Source: Komagataella phaffii GS115 (Eukaryota; Ascomycota; Pichiomycetes; Pichiales; Pichiaceae). From it: 64,000 bases of DNA. Position numbers and translations under genes: made by a program. The notes under the pieces were generated by a model. The model saw only the letters and a program-made list of their open reading frames with translations, was not told the DNA's origin and did not search any database. The stretch is taken from positions 1,674,001-1,738,000 of the forward strand of contig NC_012963.1 of NCBI RefSeq assembly GCF_000027005.1, read 5' to 3'. Numbering within the stretch: position 1 is the first letter of the stretch; every line of letters begins with the position of its first letter. This document shows positions 27,657 through 36,303 of this stretch, piece by piece.

Positions 27657-30188
27657 ATGACATTTCCCTTGCTACCTGCATACGCAAGTGTTGCAGAGTT
27701 TGATAATTCCTTGAGTTTGGTAGGAAAAGCCGTGTTTCCCTATGCTGCTGACCAGCTGCACAACCTGATCAAGTTCACTCAATCGACTGAGCTTCAAGTT
27801 AATGTGCAAGTTGAGTCATCCGTTACAGAGGACCAATTTGAGGAGCTGATCGACAACTTGCTCAAGTTGTACAATAATGGTATCAATGAAGTGATTTTGG
27901 ACCTAGATTTGGCAGAAAGAGTTGTCCAAAGGATCCCAGGCGCTAGGGTTATCTATAGGACCCTGGTTGATAAAGTTGCATCCTTGCCCGCTAATGCTAG
28001 TATCGCTGTGCCTTTTTCTTCTCCACTGGGCGATTTGAAAAGTTTCACTAATGGCGGTAGTAGAACTGTTTATGCTTTTTCTGAGACCGCAAAGTTGGTA
28101 GATGTGACTTCCACTGTTGCTTCTGGTATAATCCCCATTATTGATGCTCGGCAATTGACTACTGAATACGAACTTTCTGAAGATGTCAAAAAGTTCCCTG
28201 TCAGTGAAATTTTGTTGGCGTCTTTGACTACTGACCGCCCCGATGGTCTATTCACTACTTTGGTGGCTGACTCTTCTAATTACTCGTTGGGCCTGGTGTA
28301 CTCGTCCAAAAAGTCTATTCCGGAGGCTATAAGGACACAAACTGGAGTCTACCAATCTCGTCGTCACGGTTTGTGGTATAAAGGTGCTACATCTGGAGCA
28401 ACTCAAAAGTTGCTGGGTATCGAATTGGATTGTGATGGAGACTGCTTGAAATTTGTGGTTGAACAAACAGGTGTTGGTTTCTGTCACTTGGAACGCACTT
28501 CCTGTTTTGGCCAATCAAAGGGTCTTAGAGCCATGGAAGCCACCTTGTGGGATCGTAAGAGCAATGCTCCAGAAGGTTCTTATACCAAACGGTTATTTGA
28601 CGACGAAGTTTTGTTGAACGCTAAAATTAGGGAGGAAGCTGATGAACTTGCAGAAGCTAAATCCAAGGAAGATATAGCCTGGGAATGTGCTGACTTATTT
28701 TATTTTGCATTAGTTAGATGTGCCAAGTACGGTGTGACGTTGGACGAGGTGGAGAGAAACCTGGATATGAAGTCCCTAAAGGTCACTAGAAGGAAAGGAG
28801 ATGCCAAGCCAGGATACACCAAGGAACAACCTAAAGAAGAATCCAAACCTAAAGAAGTCCCTTCTGAAGGTCGTATTGAATTGTGCAAAATTGACGTTTC
28901 TAAGGCCTCCTCACAAGAAATTGAAGATGCCCTTCGTCGTCCTATCCAGAAAACGGAACAGATTATGGAATTAGTCAAACCAATTGTCGACAATGTTCGT
29001 CAAAATGGTGACAAAGCCCTTTTAGAACTAACTGCCAAGTTTGATGGAGTCGCTTTGAAGACACCTGTGTTAGAAGCTCCTTTCCCAGAGGAACTTATGC
29101 AATTGCCAGATAACGTTAAGAGAGCCATTGATCTCTCTATAGATAACGTCAGGAAATTCCATGAAGCTCAACTAACGGAGACGTTGCAAGTTGAGACTTG
29201 CCCTGGTGTAGTCTGCTCTCGTTTTGCAAGACCTATTGAGAAAGTTGGCCTCTATATTCCTGGTGGAACCGCAATTCTGCCTTCCACTTCCCTGATGCTG
29301 GGTGTTCCTGCCAAAGTTGCTGGTCGCAAAGAAATTGTTTTTGCATCTCCACCTAAGAAGGATGGTACCCTTACCCCAGAAGTCATCTACGTTGCCCACA
29401 AGGTTGGTGCTAAGTGTATCGTGCTAGCAGGAGGCGCCCAGGCAGTAGCTGCTATGGCTTACGGAACAGAAACTGTTCCTAAGTGTGACAAAATATTTGG
29501 TCCAGGAAACCAGTTCGTTACTGCTGCCAAGATGATGGTTCAAAATGACACATCAGCCCTGTGTAGTATTGACATGCCTGCTGGGCCTTCTGAAGTTCTA
29601 GTTATTGCTGATAAATACGCTGATCCAGATTTCGTTGCCTCAGACCTTCTGTCTCAAGCTGAACATGGTATTGATTCCCAGGTGATTCTGTTGGCTGTCG
29701 ATATGACAGACAAGGAGCTTGCCAGAATTGAAGATGCTGTTCACAACCAAGCTGTGCAGTTGCCAAGGGTTGAAATTGTACGCAAGTGTATTGCACACTC
29801 TACAACCCTATCGGTTGCAACCTACGAGCAGGCTTTGGAAATGTCCAATCAGTACGCTCCTGAACACTTGATCCTGCAAATCGAGAATGCTTCTTCTTAT
29901 GTTGATCAAGTACAACACGCTGGATCTGTGTTTGTTGGTGCCTACTCTCCAGAGAGTTGTGGAGATTACTCCTCCGGTACCAACCACACTTTGCCAACGT
30001 ACGGATATGCCCGTCAATACAGCGGAGTTAACACTGCAACCTTCCAGAAGTTCATCACTTCACAAGACGTAACTCCTGAGGGACTGAAACATATTGGCCA
30101 AGCAGTGATGGATCTGGCTGCTGTTGAAGGTCTAGATGCTCACCGCAATGCTGTTAAGGTTCGTATGGAGAAACTGGGACTTATTTAA
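27657..30188 (+). CDS. HIS4: Trifunctional histidine biosynthesis protein His4, probable mutant allele
   Basis: An 843-residue fusion that catalyses steps 2, 3 and 10 of histidine synthesis. After an N-terminal region come a HisI-type phosphoribosyl-AMP cyclohydrolase (about 245-320; RRHGLWYKGATSG, ELDCDGDCL, CHLERTSCFG), a HisE-type pyrophosphohydrolase (about 325-395; REEADELAEA), and a HisD-type histidinol dehydrogenase (about 415-843) with GPGNQFVTAAK, the zinc-site Gln and His in SQAEHGIDSQ, and YAPEHL. Codon 557 (29325-29327) is CGC, Arg, in the VAG-R-KEIVF strand where relatives have Cys; this equals the C557R lesion reported for strain GS115. The frame is otherwise intact. A Gcn4 site lies upstream. 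Confidence 0.97.
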   Translation: MTFPLLPAYASVAEFDNSLSLVGKAVFPYAADQLHNLIKFTQSTELQVNVQVESSVTEDQFEELIDNLLKLYNNGINEVILDLDLAERVVQRIPGARVIYRTLVDKVASLPANASIAVPFSSPLGDLKSFTNGGSRTVYAFSETAKLVDVTSTVASGIIPIIDARQLTTEYELSEDVKKFPVSEILLASLTTDRPDGLFTTLVADSSNYSLGLVYSSKKSIPEAIRTQTGVYQSRRHGLWYKGATSGATQKLLGIELDCDGDCLKFVVEQTGVGFCHLERTSCFGQSKGLRAMEATLWDRKSNAPEGSYTKRLFDDEVLLNAKIREEADELAEAKSKEDIAWECADLFYFALVRCAKYGVTLDEVERNLDMKSLKVTRRKGDAKPGYTKEQPKEESKPKEVPSEGRIELCKIDVSKASSQEIEDALRRPIQKTEQIMELVKPIVDNVRQNGDKALLELTAKFDGVALKTPVLEAPFPEELMQLPDNVKRAIDLSIDNVRKFHEAQLTETLQVETCPGVVCSRFARPIEKVGLYIPGGTAILPSTSLMLGVPAKVAGRKEIVFASPPKKDGTLTPEVIYVAHKVGAKCIVLAGGAQAVAAMAYGTETVPKCDKIFGPGNQFVTAAKMMVQNDTSALCSIDMPAGPSEVLVIADKYADPDFVASDLLSQAEHGIDSQVILLAVDMTDKELARIEDAVHNQAVQLPRVEIVRKCIAHSTTLSVATYEQALEMSNQYAPEHLILQIENASSYVDQVQHAGSVFVGAYSPESCGDYSSGTNHTLPTYGYARQYSGVNTATFQKFITSQDVTPEGLKHIGQAVMDLAAVEGLDAHRNAVKVRMEKLGLI

Positions 30189-30313
30189 TTATTTAGAGAT
30201 TTTAACTTACATTTAGATTCGATAGATCTAACCGGCATCTAACATCCAGTGTTTCTAATCTAGTGAATCGAGATCAAGTCTCACTCTGAACATAATAAAT
30301 AAGGTCTAACCCC

Positions 30314-31489
30314 ATGGAATTACATGTCCCCTTGGGTTCTGAGATTGTCTTACCCGGTGGGGAAAGAGCCATACTCAAGTTCGTAGGAAATGTGGAGTCA
30401 AAGTCTGGGATTTTTGCTGGTGTTGAACTGATTGGTCAAATGAGTGGAAAAGGAAAGAATTCTGGAGAGTTTAAGAACGTGCAGTACTTTACCACCAAAG
30501 TCCCTAATTCAGGCATATTTTTGCCCTATCAAAGACTTCTGGAGACAAGTAACATGCAACGACTTCAAGCAGAGACACCAACGAAGACAAAACGAAATGT
30601 TTATGTATCTCGCTCACCATTAGCTGTTTCCAATCAACAAGGGTTGAAACGATCATCAAAGGAGAGTAGCCCGAGCACTGTTGCAGGCAATGAAGGACAA
30701 TTGCACAGTTTGAAGACTGAAAATACCCATCTTTCACAGAAATGTTTGAAGTTAGAAACACAGTTACAAGAGTGCACGGAAGTTCTCGAGTCTATGGAGA
30801 AGGTCATTAAAGACCATTACGAACCAGCCTTCAACCAAATGGAGAAAGATTTGTCTGAGAAGAATGAAAAAATTTCCAAGCTAAAGGTTTCATTCGACGA
30901 ACAGAAGACCGAACTGCTGGATATTATTGATTCCCTTGAAAAACAAGCGTCAGAAACTGAACAGCTCTACACTAAAGAATTGAAAAGGTTGAGGGAGGAA
31001 TGTGCTGCTTATAAAAACAAGGATACTGCAAAGGAAACGAACGAACTCCAACGTCAGCTGAAAGTCAAGGAAAAAATGTGTCAAGATTGGGAGTTGAAAT
31101 ATACTCAACTTAAGGATTCAAAAAGTAAAGAGGAAAACGATATAATTCAAGGATACCAGCGTGAAATCGATGATTTGAAAGCAAAATTATCAAGCTCTCA
31201 GAAAGCTCAACCTGAAAAAAACACGGAAATAGAAGAGCAATTACAACGATTGAAAGCAGAAAATCGATCTCTGCAACAACAGCTTGAGACCGCCAGAGAG
31301 AAGGAAAAAATACAACCATTGACCTCAACAACCACAGAGCAATCAACCTTGCTGGATGAGAACGGGAACTTGCAAATATTTGTTCCAAAAAACTCTGATC
31401 CCGCAAATGGAAGAAAAAAATGGTGTGGTCTTTGTGAAAGGGAAGGACATGATAGCGTTCAATGCCCTTTTGAGAATGATATGTTTTAA
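30314..31489 (+). CDS. BIK1: CAP-Gly microtubule plus-end protein Bik1 (CLIP-170 family)
   Basis: A 391-residue protein with an N-terminal CAP-Gly domain (5-75; GIFAGVELIGQMSGKGKNSG, then YFTTKVPNSGIF), a basic Ser-rich linker, a long coiled coil (125-340) and a C-terminal CCHC zinc knuckle with C371, C374, H379 and C384. This is the CLIP-170/Bik1/Tip1 layout. The CAP-Gly domain binds EEY/F tails of tubulin and EB1, and the knuckle binds partners such as dynein regulators. It differs from many CLIPs in having a single CAP-Gly, as in yeast Bik1 (440 residues). Confidence 0.9.
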   Translation: MELHVPLGSEIVLPGGERAILKFVGNVESKSGIFAGVELIGQMSGKGKNSGEFKNVQYFTTKVPNSGIFLPYQRLLETSNMQRLQAETPTKTKRNVYVSRSPLAVSNQQGLKRSSKESSPSTVAGNEGQLHSLKTENTHLSQKCLKLETQLQECTEVLESMEKVIKDHYEPAFNQMEKDLSEKNEKISKLKVSFDEQKTELLDIIDSLEKQASETEQLYTKELKRLREECAAYKNKDTAKETNELQRQLKVKEKMCQDWELKYTQLKDSKSKEENDIIQGYQREIDDLKAKLSSSQKAQPEKNTEIEEQLQRLKAENRSLQQQLETAREKEKIQPLTSTTTEQSTLLDENGNLQIFVPKNSDPANGRKKWCGLCEREGHDSVQCPFENDMF

Positions 31490-31573
31490 AGGATAATGAT
31501 TTTCTCGTTCTTTTATTAGAAAAGAAGAACAAATTCCCAATGAATTCTCCTAATATTATGCAGATTAAACTAC

Positions 31574-32260
31574 CTAGCAGCTACAAGACTCTTGGTTGTT
31601 CGTAGATGGTCGGTTCAAATCGATGTTGCGACGTCTCTTGGTAGCTGAATTCAGTTTCTCTTCAACTGGTAACTTGGAGGCAATCGAATGGAAAACATCC
31701 TTTATTCCTTCGCCTGTTTTAGCACTTATTTCCTTGAAAATGAGCCCCAATTCATCCGCGTACTCCTTGGCCTCCTTGGTTGAAACCTTACGTTCGGCTT
31801 CCAAATCCAGCTTATTTCCCACCAAGGCCACGACGATGTCAGCGCTAGCCTGTTTCTGTAGTTCCTGAATCCAGGATTTAGCTCTATCCAAGGAAGATTC
31901 TTGTGTTATGTCGTAAGCAACAAGTGCACAGTTGGCATTTCTATAGTACATTGGGGCCAAAGACTTGTATCTCTCCTGGCCAGCGGTATCCCAAATCTCA
32001 AATTTGATTGTGGTCCTTTCATCTAGCTGAATAGTTTGGGTTAAAAATGCGGCTCCTATTGTTGACTCTCTCAAATCGTCAAAGGAGTCGGTGACGAAAC
32101 GATGTACGATAGAGGACTTTCCAACAGCACTTTCCCCTTAAAGAATGTTAGTCAGATGGCAAACCACGAATATGGAACAGCGACGTCTAAAGAAATACTT
32201 ACCCAATAAAACAAGCTTGAACTGGGCAAATCTGGGCTCTTGTGTAACTAAATCAGCCAT
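31574..32260 (-). CDS. VPS21: Rab5-type GTPase Vps21, spliced
   Basis: A 206-residue Rab5 GTPase of endosomal traffic. Exon 1 is 32203-32260, the intron 32137-32202 (66 nt, GTAAGT donor, GACTAAC branch-like site, TTTAAG acceptor), and exon 2 31574-32136. The splice falls inside the phosphate-binding loop, restoring GESAVGKSS (residues 20-28). Switch motifs STIGAAFLTQ and WDTAGQERYKSLAPMYYRNA are Rab5-like, with NKLD and SAK for guanine binding. The C terminus ESCSC is a double-Cys prenylation signal. Yeast has three Rab5 paralogues (Vps21, Ypt52, Ypt53); Vps21 is the best guess. Confidence 0.88.
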
Positions 32261-32478
32261 GATGACAGGTTAGATGTAAGGTGTAGATAGTGGCAGAGTG
32301 GGTTTGCGATAAAAGCCGTGTTGATAGGTGAACGACCTTGTTTCTTTTTTATTTTTCTCTCAACTGAGACACTAGAATCGAGAACGAAAACCTTTTCGCA
32401 GAGGAGATGAGTTGAGTAAGGGTAGGGCTGAATTGATTCTGATATTTTGTTTCTATTTACATGGAATCAACCAATAAT

Positions 32479-32852
32479 TTAATTCTCGATCTTGGCAAGA
32501 ATCTCTCTGTCGGAGAACAACAGATACTCTTCATCGTTGATCTTGACTGGAGATCCACCGAACGAGGGAATCAACACATTGTCGCCGGCTTTGACGATAG
32601 TTGGTTCCAATGATCCATTTTGGTTTGGAACACCTGGACCAGTGGCAATCACCGTTGCCTGGTGCAACTTCTCCACGTTCTTCTCGGGAATGTAGATACC
32701 AGAAGCAGTCTTGGTGGCGGCCTTAGCTCTTTGAACGAGAACTCTGTTCAGCAATGGCTTGAGTGAGTTGGCTGACTTTAAAAGAGTAGACTTGAACTGT
32801 TAGTAACCGTTTGCCTGCTATTGACCAATTGGGAGTGACGACGACTTACCAT
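32479..32852 (-). CDS. HSP10: Mitochondrial co-chaperonin Hsp10, spliced
   Basis: A 104-residue GroES homologue that caps the Hsp60 folding chamber in the matrix. Coding exon 1 is only the ATG (32850-32852); the intron is 32791-32849 (59 nt, GTAAGT donor, TACTAAC branch site, TTCAAG acceptor); exon 2 is 32479-32790. The spliced start MSTLLKSANSLKPLLNRVLV matches the yeast Hsp10 start. The family signature (PLLNRVLVQR), the mobile loop KTASGIYIPE and the C-terminal EEYLLFSDREILAKI are present. The unspliced ORF begins at a non-ATG codon. A heat-shock element lies upstream. Confidence 0.95.
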
Positions 32853-32934
32853 TGTTGTTAATGTGCTGTTAATCGAAAGATGGAGAGTGAAAGAAGGAAA
32901 AAGGGAGAGAATCCGGTACCGATTTTTTATATTG

Positions 32935-32956
32935 GAACTTTCGAGAAGTTCTGGAA
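32935..32956. promoter_or_regulatory. Heat-shock element of HSP10
   Basis: GAA-nn-TTC-nn-GAA at 32935-32947 is a perfect three-unit heat-shock element. It is followed by a further TTC-nn-GAA pair (32949-32956) set one base out of register. The element lies about 83 bp upstream of the HSP10 ATG, a typical Hsf1 position. Confidence 0.75.
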
Positions 32957-33043
32957 ATATCCTGGGGTTGTCTGGTAGTGCCTATGCTAATAGGGTCCCT
33001 AATATGATAATACTCTATATCTATGCTACATCTTATTCACATA

Positions 33044-34903
33044 CTAGTTGATCTGCTGCGTGAGAGAAGCTATTGACTGTTCTAGGACCTTCTTTTCACC
33101 GAAAACCAAAATCGAGATGGCCAGCTTTTGAGAATCTTTGGTTACCCTAATGGCTTTCTCATAGTCGTTGCTAGTCAGTCCCCCATCTTGGTAGGCGGTA
33201 GATCTTTGCTTGCACCAATTTAGAATATTCTGATATGCTGCCTTTTCAGGAGATTCCAGAGTACCGATCTTTTCCAGGAACAGGGTTTTATCGTCTGCCT
33301 CTCTCAGCTCTTGAAATTCAGCCTCTGAAAGAGACAATAGTCTTGCGAGAGCATAAGTAGATTGGGAAGGCCTTCCCTCCGCATTGACTCTCAATTCAAC
33401 TTGCCATGGTAGATATTCTGGTTGCTCTTCCTCTTCCTCTTCTCCTTCATCGTTACCACCATCACATGAGTTACAGCAGGATCCTGGACTGGCCTGGGAG
33501 TCTCCATTGCATGATTGGCATTCGGCGTCAGAGTGATACTGATCGTCACCTTCCTCCCCATTTTTATGGCCTTCCTTTTCTTCTTTGTCTTCCACCCCTT
33601 CGTTGTCGTACTCCTCTTGATTTAATTGAGCTGTGTAATGCAAATAATCGTTGAACACTTCGTATCCCTTGGAATCCCACCAGTCTTTACGATCTGGGAA
33701 GTTCTTGAGCTGGCTTAAAGCCTGGTCTCCAAGACTCACATAATCATTGGGGTTGTTGAGGGACGTAAATCCATATTTTGTCAACAGGGACGTATTGTTT
33801 AGATCCCCATAGGTGTTGAGCAATTCCTTGTTCTTTGGGATTGACTTGACAATCTTGATATCACAGCAAACATCGGGTATCAAAAGACTGTCTTCATCGA
33901 TATCGCTCATGTCACTATCAGAGTTATCGTGCCCTTCAGCTTCGGAGGCATCAGATTCCTCGTCAGACATGTCTTCACGTTCCAGTTCTTTTTCCAACTT
34001 GGTAATATAGTCTTCCGTCACCTCAAATGGTTCATTATTACCTTCTTTCTTATTATCTTCCATTCCGTCCTCGGTATCCGCGTCATCGTGAACTTTGTCT
34101 TCCTCGTCTTCCTCGTTATCACCCTCTTGCTCCAAATCGCTTTCTATCTCACTGTCAGGAGCTCCATGCTCTATATGGCCACACTCGTCACAACTGGCAC
34201 AAAATGGGCAAACATCTCCCAACGCTTCGAAATGTACATGCTCCCTTCCGTATGAATCATGGTTGAAAAGATCGGCTCCTGGAACAAGGGCCAATTCATG
34301 GTAATTATCAACATTGAACGACCTAGAAGCTATTGCTAATGTTATAGCAGCAAATTCCAAAAGTTTTTCTTTGGCATTGTTTTCATCAACAGCTAACTCA
34401 GTGGGGACTTTGAGGACAGATTCGTATTCTCTGGCAAACGATACGCAAGACTCAAACAGCCCTTCAGTCTCTTCTTCAAAATTATCCAAGACTGAATAAA
34501 GCTCAGTTCCTATTAGCAGATTTTTCTTCTCATCTGGCCATAAATGAACTGGAAGTATTAAACCCTTAGTATTCTTAGGTTGAATTGTTTGAAGATATGC
34601 ATACCATGGAGAATCGGAGCCTAAGGACTTCTCATACAAAAACGCCAAGATAAGTCCCAAATGACTATCAGCACCACATTCATGGAGCAAATTCGAAATG
34701 AAAGAGTTCTTGCCGCTTAAAATCGACTGCTTGGATACTCTCAGAAGAAGGTTCTCTTCATCGTCCTCTTCGTCATGCCCAATCTTTTCTTTAGCAAAGA
34801 CTCCTACTCCTCCAAGAGGAGACTCTCTTATGGCAACCAAGTCTTCATTCCAATAAGCCTTGTTTGACGGGTCCCTAAACCATTCTATCAGTTGTTCAGT
34901 CAT
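33044..34903 (-). CDS. SET-domain protein lysine methyltransferase
   Basis: A 619-residue non-histone-type SET protein of the broad RKM/SETD3/SETD6/Ctm1 group. The N-terminal SET part begins VAIRESPLGGVGVFAKEKIG, the split SET core contains LVPGADLFNHDS (the NHD-type motif), and a later NTYGDLNNTSLLTKYGF block supplies the catalytic Tyr region; a helical substrate-binding domain ends the protein. Two features stand out: a Cys-rich cluster (C232, C235, C238, C241 with His243) right after the DLFNHD motif, followed by a long acidic insert, and a second Cys cluster (C462, C465, C476, C477, C480) inside another acidic stretch. Likely substrates are ribosomal proteins, elongation factor or cytochrome c; I cannot choose. 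Confidence 0.8.
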   Translation of the reverse strand: MTEQLIEWFRDPSNKAYWNEDLVAIRESPLGGVGVFAKEKIGHDEEDDEENLLLRVSKQSILSGKNSFISNLLHECGADSHLGLILAFLYEKSLGSDSPWYAYLQTIQPKNTKGLILPVHLWPDEKKNLLIGTELYSVLDNFEEETEGLFESCVSFAREYESVLKVPTELAVDENNAKEKLLEFAAITLAIASRSFNVDNYHELALVPGADLFNHDSYGREHVHFEALGDVCPFCASCDECGHIEHGAPDSEIESDLEQEGDNEEDEEDKVHDDADTEDGMEDNKKEGNNEPFEVTEDYITKLEKELEREDMSDEESDASEAEGHDNSDSDMSDIDEDSLLIPDVCCDIKIVKSIPKNKELLNTYGDLNNTSLLTKYGFTSLNNPNDYVSLGDQALSQLKNFPDRKDWWDSKGYEVFNDYLHYTAQLNQEEYDNEGVEDKEEKEGHKNGEEGDDQYHSDAECQSCNGDSQASPGSCCNSCDGGNDEGEEEEEEQPEYLPWQVELRVNAEGRPSQSTYALARLLSLSEAEFQELREADDKTLFLEKIGTLESPEKAAYQNILNWCKQRSTAYQDGGLTSNDYEKAIRVTKDSQKLAISILVFGEKKVLEQSIASLTQQIN

Positions 34904-35048
34904 GAGTAAATGTTAGACGTAAGATGGTAAACGTGAAAAAAAAAATTCATGCATAGAACGTTCCTGATAAGAACATCCGAAATCCATCACTTTACCTACA
35001 ACAAAATATACTATCTTTTATATAACTACAAAACTAAACTTTAAAGAG

Positions 35049-35936
35049 TTAATCTACCAGTGGTAACACATTGGCTTCGAAGTATCCCTCGTTGACATAA
35101 TTTCCTGGTGGTGAGTAGTTGCATACCACGTAGGCTCCGTAATAGTCATTGCAGTACTTGAAAGCGCAGCCGAGCTTTGTGGTGCTTTTCCAAACTACTT
35201 GAGTGAAATGTCCAACACCTGGGGTATAACCTGGGTTATTAAAGTCATAATATTCAATTTCACTGTACCAGGCATCAACAGTCCCTCTGGTTGAGTAACC
35301 ATACGCTAAGTTTTCTCCGTACAGACTATTTCCAGAGTGAACCAAGGTTCCGTCACAAGTGTATGCGTCAGCATATGCTTGGGCGGCAGCATATACTTCT
35401 TCATCCCACTCTAATCCGTCAACTCCATGTAGAGCTCTTTTTATGTTGTGTTCATCAAGAATTTGATATTTAAAAGCATCAAAGTCGGAACTTGCCGTTG
35501 GACTTATATCGTAGGGAGTAGTAGTAGAAGAACCTGTCTCTGAGGACGATGGGGTTGGGCTTGTTGACTCTTGTCCTGTGGTTTGTGTAATGGTGGAAGA
35601 CTCTGAACTGGTTATCGATGAACTGGTTGCTAGCGAGCTACTACCAGTTGATGATTCAGTGGCAGATGTGGACCCAGATGTGGACCCTGATGTCTCACTT
35701 GAAGATTCGGTGGTAGCGGAAGTGGCAACGCTAGATTCAATTGTCGAACTCACTTCTGAGCTGACAGTTGCACTTCCACCAGCCAGTGTGGAAGAAGTCT
35801 CTTCACTAACATCTCGAGCATATACTGTAGTATACCAGACTTCAGTGGTAGTATGTGTGTTGGTGTAACAACATTCAGCGTTGGCCTTGGTCAATACTGA
35901 GATAATTGATAGCAATGAAATGTGAAGTAATCTCAT
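35049..35936 (-). CDS. Secreted CAP/SCP-domain protein, PRY type
   Basis: A 295-residue secreted protein. It has a signal peptide (about 1-20, ending ANA), a Cys-containing stretch, a Ser/Thr-rich, probably O-mannosylated linker (45-150), and a C-terminal CAP domain (about 160-295) with LDEHNIKRALHG, the CAP signatures GHFTQVVWKSTTKLGCA and YVVCNYSPPGNY, and the paired cysteines. Yeast Pry1-3 bind and export sterols and fatty acids through this fold. No GPI-anchor signal is visible at the C terminus, so it resembles Pry1/Pry2 rather than Pry3. Confidence 0.9.
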   Translation of the reverse strand: MRLLHISLLSIISVLTKANAECCYTNTHTTTEVWYTTVYARDVSEETSSTLAGGSATVSSEVSSTIESSVATSATTESSSETSGSTSGSTSATESSTGSSSLATSSSITSSESSTITQTTGQESTSPTPSSSETGSSTTTPYDISPTASSDFDAFKYQILDEHNIKRALHGVDGLEWDEEVYAAAQAYADAYTCDGTLVHSGNSLYGENLAYGYSTRGTVDAWYSEIEYYDFNNPGYTPGVGHFTQVVWKSTTKLGCAFKYCNDYYGAYVVCNYSPPGNYVNEGYFEANVLPLVD

Positions 35937-36303
35937 TATAGTTCAAAGGAATGTAAAAAGTTGGAGAACTGAAATCTGATAGTATTGCCCTTCAAAAGTA
36001 GGATATGTGTTGTGCTTTCTCTTCAGACAGGTTTAGAAATGTAATGTGATACAAATATGTTACTATGACCCCCATTATATATTCGCTGCAGGTACTAAGT
36101 TACTTGAAATGGTTGGTTTCTAATTGAAGATAGCCTTTTCAAACTTACCATAAAGTTGATTCTGTAATGCGTATCAACTATGTAACAGCATGTATGTCGC
36201 GCATAGAGAACAAGGATGGCTGGTGAAATCTGAGTGAGATTTCTCCATCGGGAAATAGTACCTGCACTATTATCAACCGCATATAGGTTTAGAGACGGTT
36301 TTG
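35937..36303. other. Upstream region of the PRY-type gene
   Basis: 367 bp, AT-rich, between two minus-strand genes. No ORF, RNA gene or strong motif is visible. Confidence 0.6.
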
